A DNA stretch of 7,068 nt from CALIKW01 sp038998005 (GTDB lineage Archaea; Aenigmatarchaeota; Aenigmatarchaeia; CG10238-14; SCSR01): NCBI GenBank assembly GCA_038998005.1, contig JAVZIY010000033.1, positions 1-7,068 of the forward strand, read 5' to 3'. Below the pieces are notes generated by a model that made no database searches, had not been told where the DNA came from, and saw only the letters and a program-made list of their open reading frames with translations. Shown piece by piece: positions 1-4,651 of this stretch (positions within the stretch are counted from its first letter, which is position 1; every line of letters starts with the position of its first letter). The translations under genes were made by a program, and so were the position numbers.

Positions 1-1
1 A

Positions 2-160
2 TCTGGCTTTAAAGAAGTTTTAGTTTATAACTTAAAGGATTTGGAAAAAATTAATCCAGAAAAGGAAGCAATAAGAGTTGCACATGCTATTGGAAAAAGG
101 AAGAAGAGCGAAATTGTAAAAAAAGCTGAAGAAATGAAAATAAAAGTTCTTAACCCTTAA
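2..160 (+). CDS. rpl32e: Large-subunit ribosomal protein eL32 (L32e), C-terminal part
   Basis: The window opens inside this gene; the last 52 residues are visible and end in TAA at 158-160. The segment starts SGFKEVLVYNLKDLEK and ends KIKVLNP. This follows archaeal L32e C-termini closely, including the SGY/F-E-EVL start, the AxRIAHxxGK-type block (here AIRVAHAIGKRKK) and the terminal IKVLNP. eL32 is a structural protein of the archaeal and eukaryotic 50S/60S subunit with no bacterial counterpart. In most archaea it is followed directly by eL19; here the next gene is a GTPase, 39 bp downstream, and eL19 begins only at 2085. The 5' part lies outside the window, so nothing can be said about its start. 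Confidence 0.93.
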   Translation, partial: SGFKEVLVYNLKDLEKINPEKEAIRVAHAIGKRKKSEIVKKAEEMKIKVLNP

Positions 161-199
161 AATTTAACTATTTTGGAATTAAAATAATTATAAGAGAGG

Positions 200-832
200 A
201 TGTTCAGAGGATTTTTAAATTGGCTAAGAGATATATTCGGTTTAAGAAAAAACATTAAGCTTGGGATTTATGGAGACGTGAATGTCGGAAAAACTACTCT
301 GGCTAATAGAATTTCATTAGACTGGACTGGTGAAGAAGTTGGAAAAGTTTCTGAAATCCCGCATGAGACTAGAGTTGTACAGAAAAAAGAAAAAATTGAA
401 ATAAGGCTAAAGAATAATAAAAAAATTTTTTTGAATATCTTGGATATGCCTGGATTGGCAACAAAAATAGATTATAGAAATTTTTTAAAATACGGGCTTT
501 CAACAAAAGAGGCTAAGAAAAGAGCAAGAGAAGCAACAGAAGGTGTTATAGAGGCGATAAAGTGGTTGAAAAATGTTGATGCTGTTCTAGCAGTGATGGA
601 TGCCACAAAAGACCCACTTACACAAGTTAATATTACTCTCCTTGGAAATTTAGAAGCTAGAAAAATTCCTGTAATTATAGTAGCAAATAAAGTTGATTTG
701 AAAAAGGCAAAACCTAAAAGAATAAAGGAATGCTTTCCACAATATCCAGTAGTACCTGTTTCAGCTTTGACAGGAAAAAATATTGACCAGTTATATGAAG
801 CTATTGGAAATTATTTGGTGAAGGGTGGATGA
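200..832 (+). CDS. arvA: Era/Ras-like small GTPase, ArvA/OapA type
   Basis: A 210-residue P-loop GTPase with all G motifs: G1 GDVNVGKT at residues 25-32, a G2 Thr in PHETR near 57, G3 DMPG at 82-85, G4 NKVD at 163-166 and G5 SAL at 188-190. The residue after G3 is Leu86, not the Ras catalytic Gln, so this is a HAS-type GTPase like Era. Residues 1-17 (MFRGFLNWLRDIFGLRK) form a likely amphipathic helix that could touch the membrane. The next two genes are DUF2073 and zinc-ribbon proteins, the context of archaeal OapA/ArvA; in Haloferax volcanii this GTPase has been linked to extracellular-vesicle formation. ATG 200 is the only usable start, because an in-frame TAA lies at 191-193 and no in-frame TTG, GTG or ATG follows before the P-loop. 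No well-spaced Shine-Dalgarno or TATA box was found; AGAGG abuts the ATG. The gene may be transcribed with eL32. GTPase assignment is certain; the vesicle role is family inference. Confidence 0.88.
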   Translation: MFRGFLNWLRDIFGLRKNIKLGIYGDVNVGKTTLANRISLDWTGEEVGKVSEIPHETRVVQKKEKIEIRLKNNKKIFLNILDMPGLATKIDYRNFLKYGLSTKEAKKRAREATEGVIEAIKWLKNVDAVLAVMDATKDPLTQVNITLLGNLEARKIPVIIVANKVDLKKAKPKRIKECFPQYPVVPVSALTGKNIDQLYEAIGNYLVKGG

Positions 833-1245
833 TAAGAAAAAAATTAAAATTGAAATTCGACTTTGTATCTTCGGAAATTTTAGAAAAAAAAGATATTAAC
901 AGCAGGATAAGGTTTATCCTAAATAAGGTTAAAGATGGGACTATATTAGTTACTGATGGGGTAATGAATCCTGAAGAGGAAATGAACTTAATAAAAGAGA
1001 CGATGAGAAGGGTTGATGATGGTTTCCCTGGTGTTGAAGTCTGTAGCTTGAGAAAGGACCTTAAGGGATTCAGAGGATTTTTAGATAAATTATCCGATCA
1101 AGGAAGTAAAATTCAAAAAATTTTCACAGGAAGAGAGCCTGAAAAAAAGAAATTAAAGGAGGGTATAACCTTAATAGGGCCAGCCATGTTTATCAAAAAA
1201 ATAAAAAGAAATCCAGATTCCTTTTCTGTTCTAGCAGGTATTTAA
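829..1245 (+). CDS. arvB: DUF2073 family protein, OapB/ArvB type
   Basis: A 138-residue protein of the archaeal DUF2073 family, recognised from its position directly behind the Era-like GTPase and from blocks such as DGTILVTDGVMNPEEE (residues 36-51), which precedes a helix, and a C-terminal EGITLIGPAMFIKKIKR (111-127). There is no signal peptide, membrane span or catalytic motif, so it is probably a cytosolic partner of the GTPase; its biochemical activity is not known to me. The ATG overlaps the GTPase stop by 4 nt (ATGA at 829-832), which implies translational coupling. The Shine-Dalgarno core GGTGA at 817-821 lies 7 nt upstream, inside the GTPase reading frame. Two nucleotides of slack then ATG of the zinc-ribbon gene follow. 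Family membership is fairly secure; the function is inferred from the linked gene set. Confidence 0.82.
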   Translation: MIRKKLKLKFDFVSSEILEKKDINSRIRFILNKVKDGTILVTDGVMNPEEEMNLIKETMRRVDDGFPGVEVCSLRKDLKGFRGFLDKLSDQGSKIQKIFTGREPEKKKLKEGITLIGPAMFIKKIKRNPDSFSVLAGI

Positions 1246-1246
1246 A

Positions 1247-1654
1247 ATGTCTCACAAATGCATTAGGTGCGGGAATTTGTTTGAAGATAATGATGCAAGT
1301 ATTTTAAGGGGATGTCCTAACTGTGGGTCTATCTTCTTCCTTTATATAAAAGATCAGGAAGACCTTAAAAGAGCAGAAGAAATTGAAAAGGAGCTTAAAG
1401 AAAAGGATACAAGTTTAGAGAAGGAAATTGAAAAGAGGGTTGAAGAGGTAAAAAGAAAAGAAAAGGCTGAAGAGAAAGAGGTAAAAAGAAAAGTTAGGAA
1501 AGCTAGATTCGGTATCGAAACTGTAAGGATTCCAAGAGAGGGAGTTTATGAAATTAATTTGGATGCTTTAATGAAATCCAAGCCACTTATAGTTTTAGAA
1601 AAAGGTAAAATATATTTTGTTCACTTGCCATCTGCCTTTGAAGAATTAGACTAA
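1247..1654 (+). CDS. arvC: Zinc-ribbon protein, OapC/ArvC type (DUF2072)
   Basis: A 135-residue three-part protein. Residues 1-30 form a zinc ribbon with CxxC pairs at Cys5/Cys8 (CIRC) and Cys23/Cys26 (CPNC). Residues about 36-86 are a highly charged Glu/Lys helix, probably a coiled coil or single alpha helix, with an imperfect repeat (EEVKRKE near 66-72, KEVKRKV near 77-83). Residues 87-135 form a compact C-terminal domain (FGIETVRIPREGVYEINL, then LEKGKIYFVHLPSAFEELD). This architecture and its place behind the GTPase and DUF2073 genes match archaeal OapC/ArvC. The ATG follows the previous stop by one base, with AGGTA at 1236-1240 as ribosome-binding site. Its last 9 bp overlap, tail to tail, the end of the minus-strand gene. 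It may be a scaffold or regulator of the GTPase; that is inference from linkage. Confidence 0.82.
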   Translation: MSHKCIRCGNLFEDNDASILRGCPNCGSIFFLYIKDQEDLKRAEEIEKELKEKDTSLEKEIEKRVEEVKRKEKAEEKEVKRKVRKARFGIETVRIPREGVYEINLDALMKSKPLIVLEKGKIYFVHLPSAFEELD

Positions 1655-2026
1655 ACCAATTTCCTTGTCTTTTTCTATTCTTTCTCTTAGTTCTGGTTTC
1701 ATCTTTAATAGCATTTCAAAAATTTTCTCTTTATACTCAGAGGAAATTAATTTTTCCTCTTCTAAAGTTTTTAAAAGAATGAAAGTATCTAATGTTATAT
1801 CGGGCTCCTTGTGCTCATCCACCTCCTCACAATTTTCTAAATTAATTCCAAAACATTTTCTGCATGCTTCTGCTAAGGAACTTGCGGTTATTTTATAGAT
1901 ATCTGCAACAACTATTTGCTCAGGATAAGCTATATTCTGGCTTTTTACTATATCTTCCTTCATCTTTTGGATCATCTCTTTAATAGCTTTAAATACACAT
2001 TCTTCTCTTCCACATCTTACAATCAT
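1646..2026 (-). CDS. Unrecognised small cysteine-containing protein
   Basis: A 126-residue protein that I do not recognise, and the only minus-strand gene in the window. It has five Cys: Cys5 and Cys10 (CGREEC), Cys55 and Cys58 (CRKC), and Cys66, an arrangement that could bind a metal or form disulfides. Residues 1-29 and 85-122 look helical and charged, and there is no signal peptide or membrane span. Evidence that it is real: a TATA-like element centred near 2057 lies 31 bp upstream of the ATG on its own strand, suiting a leaderless message. The frame also has a balanced amino-acid composition, unlike the Ser/Phe/Leu-rich antisense frames elsewhere, and it fills a region with no other plausible gene. 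It diverges from eL19 and converges on the zinc-ribbon gene with a 9-bp overlap, so its transcript may run antisense into the GTPase cassette. No function is proposed. Confidence 0.7.
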   Translation of the reverse strand: MIVRCGREECVFKAIKEMIQKMKEDIVKSQNIAYPEQIVVADIYKITASSLAEACRKCFGINLENCEEVDEHKEPDITLDTFILLKTLEEEKLISSEYKEKIFEMLLKMKPELRERIEKDKEIGLV

Positions 2027-2084
2027 CTAAATAAATATTTTCAATAAAAAAGATTTATAAGTATAAAAGGAAAAGTGAAATTTT
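2027..2084. promoter_or_regulatory. Divergent promoter region shared by the minus-strand gene and eL19
   Basis: This 58-bp spacer separates two head-to-head starts. Its centre holds TTTATAA at 2054-2060, which reads TTATAAA on the other strand, with an A-rich stretch (2046-2051) on one side that could serve as a BRE. The TATA centre lies 28 bp before the eL19 ATG and 31 bp before the minus-strand ATG. Archaeal transcription starts about 25 bp from the TATA centre, so both messages would begin at or within a few bases of their start codons. A second TATA-like run, TATAAAA at 2062-2068, would be too close to the eL19 start. Neither gene has a convincing Shine-Dalgarno sequence, which fits leaderless initiation. 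The promoter call rests on spacing and composition only. Confidence 0.6.
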
Positions 2085-2504
2085 ATGAGTTTACAGAAAA
2101 AATTGGCAGCAAGGATATTAAAAGTTGGAAAAAGTAGGATTTGGCTTGATCCGGAAAAGAAAAAAGAGATAGAAGAAGCTATAACAAGAGCTGATGTGAA
2201 GAAATTGATTCAAAAGGGATATATAAAAGTCTTGTCTGAAAAAATTAAGAGAGAAGAAGGGAAGAGGAGGAAGAAGGGAATTGGAAGTAGAAAAGGAAAA
2301 AAATATTCAAAATTTTCAAAAAAGGAAAGATGGGTTTCTACTGTAAGAGCTTTAAGAAATTTTTTGAAAGAACTTAAGAAAAAAAATATGATAACTCAAG
2401 AAACTTTTAAGAAAACTTATAGACTTGTAAAAGGTGGTATGTTTAGGAGTAAATCACACTTAAAAGTTTACTTAGAGCAAAGAGGATTGATTAAGAAAAG
2501 GTGA
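2085..2504 (+). CDS. rpl19e: Large-subunit ribosomal protein eL19 (L19e)
   Basis: A 139-residue basic protein, close to the usual archaeal length of about 150. It begins with the conserved L19e block SLQKKLAARILKVGKSRIWL (residues 2-21), followed by DP..KKEIEEAITRADVKKLI. The centre has the basic, Gly-rich GKRRKKGIGSRKGKK stretch (59-73) and RWVSTVRALRNFLKEL (82-97), and the C-terminus is helical (FRSKSHLKVYLEQRGLI). eL19 is an archaeal/eukaryotic 50S/60S protein. It heads the second block of ribosomal genes behind the divergent promoter. The ATG lacks a properly spaced Shine-Dalgarno but sits 28 bp after a TATA centre, so the message is probably leaderless. Its TGA stop lies inside the AGGTGA ribosome-binding site of uL18. 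Confidence 0.96.
   Translation: MSLQKKLAARILKVGKSRIWLDPEKKKEIEEAITRADVKKLIQKGYIKVLSEKIKREEGKRRKKGIGSRKGKKYSKFSKKERWVSTVRALRNFLKELKKKNMITQETFKKTYRLVKGGMFRSKSHLKVYLEQRGLIKKR
2499..2504 (+). promoter_or_regulatory. Shine-Dalgarno of uL18 overlapping the eL19 stop
   Basis: AGGTGA matches the archaeal anti-Shine-Dalgarno complement (AGGAGGTGATC) and stands exactly 4 nt before the uL18 ATG. Its TGA is also the eL19 stop codon, so the ribosome ending eL19 sits on the initiation signal for uL18. Confidence 0.7.
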
Positions 2505-2508
2505 GAAA

Positions 2509-3009
2509 ATGAAAGTTTCACCAACTTATAGGATACAGTTTAAAAGGAGAAGAGAAGGAAAAACAGATTATAAAAGAAGGCTTAAGTTGCTAAGCTCTAA
2601 AAAGCCTAGACTTGTTGTAAGAAAGAGTTTAAAGTATATAAGGGCTCAAATAATTGAATTTGATAAGAAAGGCGATAAAACCATAGCTTCTGCGTTTTCG
2701 AAAGAACTTGAAAAGTTTGGATGGAAATATTCTTTTAAAAATTTACCTGCAAGTTATTTGACTGGATTGCTTATAGGTAAAAGAGCGATTGAAAAAGGTG
2801 TGAAAGAAGCAATTTTAGACATTGGCTTATATCCATCAACAAAAGGGTCAAAGATTTATGCATGTGGGAAAGGTGCTCTGGATGCTGGATTAAAAATACC
2901 AATAAAAGAGGAGATATTACCAAGTGAGGAAAGAATTAAAGGAGAGCACATAGTAAAAGATTTGCCAAAAACTTTTGAAGAAATAAAGAAAAAGATTTTA
3001 GGTGGATAG
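2509..3009 (+). CDS. rpl18: Large-subunit ribosomal protein uL18 (L18)
   Basis: A 166-residue 5S-rRNA-binding protein. Archaeal L18 signatures are the N-terminal YRIQFKRRREGKTDYKRRLK (residues 7-26), KPRLVVRKSLKYIRAQII (32-49), the helix ASYLTGLLIGKRAIEKG (81-97) and LYPSTKGSKIYACGKGALDA (107-126). Archaeal homologues are often 180-200 residues long, so this copy is on the short side, mainly at the C-terminus. In the ribosome it anchors 5S rRNA in the central protuberance together with uL5. It starts 4 nt after the eL19 stop with a strong AGGTGA signal. The TAG stop at 3007-3009 is separated from the preferred uS5 start by one base. Confidence 0.95.
   Translation: MKVSPTYRIQFKRRREGKTDYKRRLKLLSSKKPRLVVRKSLKYIRAQIIEFDKKGDKTIASAFSKELEKFGWKYSFKNLPASYLTGLLIGKRAIEKGVKEAILDIGLYPSTKGSKIYACGKGALDAGLKIPIKEEILPSEERIKGEHIVKDLPKTFEEIKKKILGG
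3000..3005 (+). promoter_or_regulatory. Shine-Dalgarno that decides the uS5 start
   Basis: AGGTGG lies 5 nt before GTG 3011, matching the short spacing seen at uL18, uL30 and the DUF106 gene. The more upstream in-frame GTG at 3002 lies within this motif and has only A/T-rich sequence before it, so 3011 is the better start. Confidence 0.6.
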
Positions 3010-3010
3010 A

Positions 3011-3706
3011 GTGGTTGAAGAAAATGAAACAGAAAAAGAAGAAATAAAATTAGAAAAGTCTTCAAGTTTAGAAGCCTGGGTACCAAAAACACCCTTGGGT
3101 GAAAAAGTTTTTAAAGGGGAAATTAAAACTATAGAGGAAATCTTTGAAGCTGGATATGCCATAAAAGAGTCTGAAATAGTTGATATGCTTGTTCCTAACT
3201 TGAAAAATGAATTAATATTTGTTGGCGGAAGGACAGGAAAGGGTGGTGGCGCACAGAGAATACCCATTAGAATCACTGCGAAAATGCACAAGTCTGGAAG
3301 AAGGTTCAGAATGACTGCATTTGTTGTTGTTGGAAATGAAGATGGTTTTGTTGGTGTCGGAAAGGGTAGTGCTTCAGAAGCAAGAAATGCTGTTGAAAAA
3401 GCTATAAAAAAAGCTAAGATGAGTTTAATTAAGGTAAAAAGAGGGTGTGGAAGTTGGGAATGTAGTTGTGGAGGGGAGCATTCTATTCCATTTAAAGTTG
3501 AGGGGAAAAGCGGGTCTGTGAGAGTTATACTCATACCAGGACCGAAAGGTTTGGGATTGGTTGCAAGTGATGAAGCAAAAAAGATTCTGAGACTGGCTGG
3601 GATAAAGGATGTTTGGGTAAAAAGTTTTGGTAATACTAGCATGAGAATAAACCTGATAAAAGCAGTTTTTAATGCTCTCAAGAATTTGTACATATACGAA
3701 AGGTGA
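3011..3706 (+). CDS. rps5: Small-subunit ribosomal protein uS5 (S5)
   Basis: A 231-residue protein from the chosen GTG start; an in-frame GTG at 3002 would add three residues. The N-terminus is an acidic tail, followed by the archaeal EAWVPKTPLGEKV block (residues 21-33) and IKESEIVDMLVP (51-62). The double-stranded-RNA-binding-like core includes GRRFRMTAFVVVGNEDGFVG (96-115). Strongly conserved are KRGCGSWECSCGGEHSIPF (143-161), GSVRVILIPGPKGLGL (168-183) and LRLAGIKDVWVKSFG (193-207). uS5 helps form the mRNA entry channel and affects decoding accuracy. Between residues about 67 and 90 there is a Gly-rich stretch (VGGRTGKGGGAQRIPIR) absent from the euryarchaeal S5 proteins I can recall. The TGA stop is part of the AGGTGA signal of uL30. 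Confidence 0.95.
   Translation: MVEENETEKEEIKLEKSSSLEAWVPKTPLGEKVFKGEIKTIEEIFEAGYAIKESEIVDMLVPNLKNELIFVGGRTGKGGGAQRIPIRITAKMHKSGRRFRMTAFVVVGNEDGFVGVGKGSASEARNAVEKAIKKAKMSLIKVKRGCGSWECSCGGEHSIPFKVEGKSGSVRVILIPGPKGLGLVASDEAKKILRLAGIKDVWVKSFGNTSMRINLIKAVFNALKNLYIYER
3701..3706 (+). promoter_or_regulatory. Shine-Dalgarno that decides the uL30 start
   Basis: AGGTGA ends in the uS5 stop codon and is 4 nt before ATG 3711. This selects 3711 over the longer in-frame ATG at 3672, which lies inside uS5 and would add a 13-residue leader that archaeal uL30 proteins lack. Confidence 0.7.
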
Positions 3707-3710
3707 ATTT

Positions 3711-4169
3711 ATGCTTGCTGCTATTAGAATAAGGGGAAGAGTTGGTATAAACAAAGAAATGGAAAATACATTAAAAATGCTTAGGTTGAAAAGAGTGAAC
3801 AATTGTGTTTTAGTAGAGGAAAATCCTAGCTTTAAAGGAATGCTACAGAAAGTAAAAGATTTTATAACCTGGGGAGAAATTAAAAAAGATGTTTTAATTA
3901 AAATGCTCAAAAAAAGGTTAAAGCTTAAGGGAGAGAAAAGAGTGGATGAAAAAATTTTAAAGGAAGTTACCGGTTTTAATTCATTTGAGGAATTTGCAGA
4001 CGCATTGTTCGAAGGAAAAGTCAAGTTAAGGGATTATGAAAAAATTAATCCTGTTTTTAGGCTTACTCCACCCTCAAAGGGTTTTAAATCTGTTAAAGAG
4101 TATTGGCCTAAAGGTGATTTAGGCTATAGGGGAGAAGAAATAAATGAATTAATAGAGAGGATGATTTAA
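3711..4169 (+). CDS. rpl30: Large-subunit ribosomal protein uL30 (L30, long archaeal form)
   Basis: A 152-residue protein, the normal length of archaeal/eukaryotic L30 and far longer than the bacterial form of about 60 residues. The N-terminal domain reads LAAIRIRGRVGINKEMENTL (residues 2-21), then LKMLRLKRVNNCVLVEENP (21-39), MLQKVKDFITWGEIKKDVL (44-62) and the C-terminal FRLTPPSKGFKSVKEYWPKG (116-135) with DLGYRG. It binds 23S rRNA at the periphery of the 50S subunit. The start is fixed by homology and by AGGTGA 4 nt upstream, 4 nt after the uS5 stop. The stop TAA (4167-4169) directly abuts the uL15 ATG. Confidence 0.95.
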   Translation: MLAAIRIRGRVGINKEMENTLKMLRLKRVNNCVLVEENPSFKGMLQKVKDFITWGEIKKDVLIKMLKKRLKLKGEKRVDEKILKEVTGFNSFEEFADALFEGKVKLRDYEKINPVFRLTPPSKGFKSVKEYWPKGDLGYRGEEINELIERMI

Positions 4170-4613
4170 ATGGTTGTTAGAAAAGAGAAAAAATACAGGA
4201 AGTTCAGAGGGCATAGAAGTTACGGAAAGGGAAGTCATAAAAAAGCCAGGGGAGGGGGTTCAAGAGGAGGGAGAGGAAAGGCAGGAATGCACAAGCATAA
4301 GTGGACTTATGTTGTAAAATATGAGCCTGAGCATTTTGGAAAAAGAGGATTTAAAAGACCAGAGGCGGTAAAAAGAAAACCCAAATCAATAAACCTTAAA
4401 GAGTTGGATAAAATTTCAGAAGAGCTAGTTGAAAAAAAGATTGCTGAGATAGAAGATGGAAAAATAAAGATAAACTTATTTAAAATTGGGTTTGAAAAGG
4501 TTTTGGGTTCTGGGAAAATTACCAAACCCTTGATAATAGAAGCAAAGTATTTTTCTAAAAAAGCTGAGGAAAAGTTGGAAAAGGCTGGAGGAAAAGCTAT
4601 TAAAACAGGTTAA
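4170..4613 (+). CDS. rpl15: Large-subunit ribosomal protein uL15 (L15)
   Basis: A 147-residue protein of normal archaeal length. The extended N-terminal tail is basic and Gly-rich: KYRKFRGHRSYGKGSHKKAR (residues 8-27) and GGGSRGGRGKAGMHKHKW (28-45), the archaeal L15 hallmark that threads into 23S rRNA. The globular C-terminal part includes SINLKELDKISEEL (73-86), INLFKIGFEKVLGSGKI (101-117) and ISKKAEEKLEKAGG-like helix residues near 127-141. It starts on the base after the uL30 stop, with AGAGG at 4156-4160 nine nucleotides upstream. Downstream is a 38-bp gap before secY, the longest spacing in the eL19-eL34 block. Confidence 0.95.
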   Translation: MVVRKEKKYRKFRGHRSYGKGSHKKARGGGSRGGRGKAGMHKHKWTYVVKYEPEHFGKRGFKRPEAVKRKPKSINLKELDKISEELVEKKIAEIEDGKIKINLFKIGFEKVLGSGKITKPLIIEAKYFSKKAEEKLEKAGGKAIKTG

Positions 4614-4651
4614 GGAAAAAAATAAAATTCTTTAAAATTAAAGAAATTAGT
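4614..4651 (+). promoter_or_regulatory. uL15-secY spacer with inverted repeat and weak promoter candidate
   Basis: This 38-bp spacer contains a perfect 7-bp inverted repeat, TTCTTTA at 4628-4634 and TAAAGAA at 4639-4645, around a 4-nt loop. There is no Shine-Dalgarno before the secY ATG. An A/T run (AATAAAAT, 4621-4628) is centred 28 bp before the ATG, the same spacing as at eL19 and eL14, but it fits the TATA consensus poorly. The spacer could hold an internal promoter giving secY a leaderless message, or a weak RNA hairpin. In DNA this AT-rich, a short inverted repeat can arise by chance. Confidence 0.3.

Noticed and set aside
188..194. TTATAAG as a TATA box for the GTPase gene
   Set aside because: It ends only about 6 bp before the ATG, so transcription would begin inside the gene, and no in-frame start lies between there and the P-loop.
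1665..1898. A 77-residue plus-strand open frame opposite the minus-strand gene
   Set aside because: The product is Ser/Phe-rich low-complexity sequence with no ribosome-binding site, while the opposite frame is longer, has a well-placed TATA element and a normal composition.
3002..3010. uS5 starting at GTG 3002
   Set aside because: It would lie inside the Shine-Dalgarno motif and overlap the uL18 end by 8 nt with no signal of its own; GTG 3011 has AGGTGG 5 nt upstream. The difference is only three residues, so it cannot be excluded.
2998..3693. A long open frame on the minus strand across uS5
   Set aside because: It is wholly antisense to a certain ribosomal protein gene; its product is Ser/Phe/Pro/Leu-rich in the manner of a mirror frame and has no recognisable motif or start signal.
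3672..3710. A longer uL30 starting at ATG 3672
   Set aside because: The extra 13 residues lie inside uS5 and match no archaeal uL30; AGGTGA directly before ATG 3711 marks the true start.
3425..4024. A minus-strand open frame spanning the uS5-uL30 junction
   Set aside because: It is antisense to two certain genes and has the Ser/Phe/Ile-rich composition of a shadow frame.
4231..4290. G-rich run as a possible quadruplex or regulatory element
   Set aside because: It encodes the conserved Gly-rich tail of uL15 and is explained by the protein sequence.
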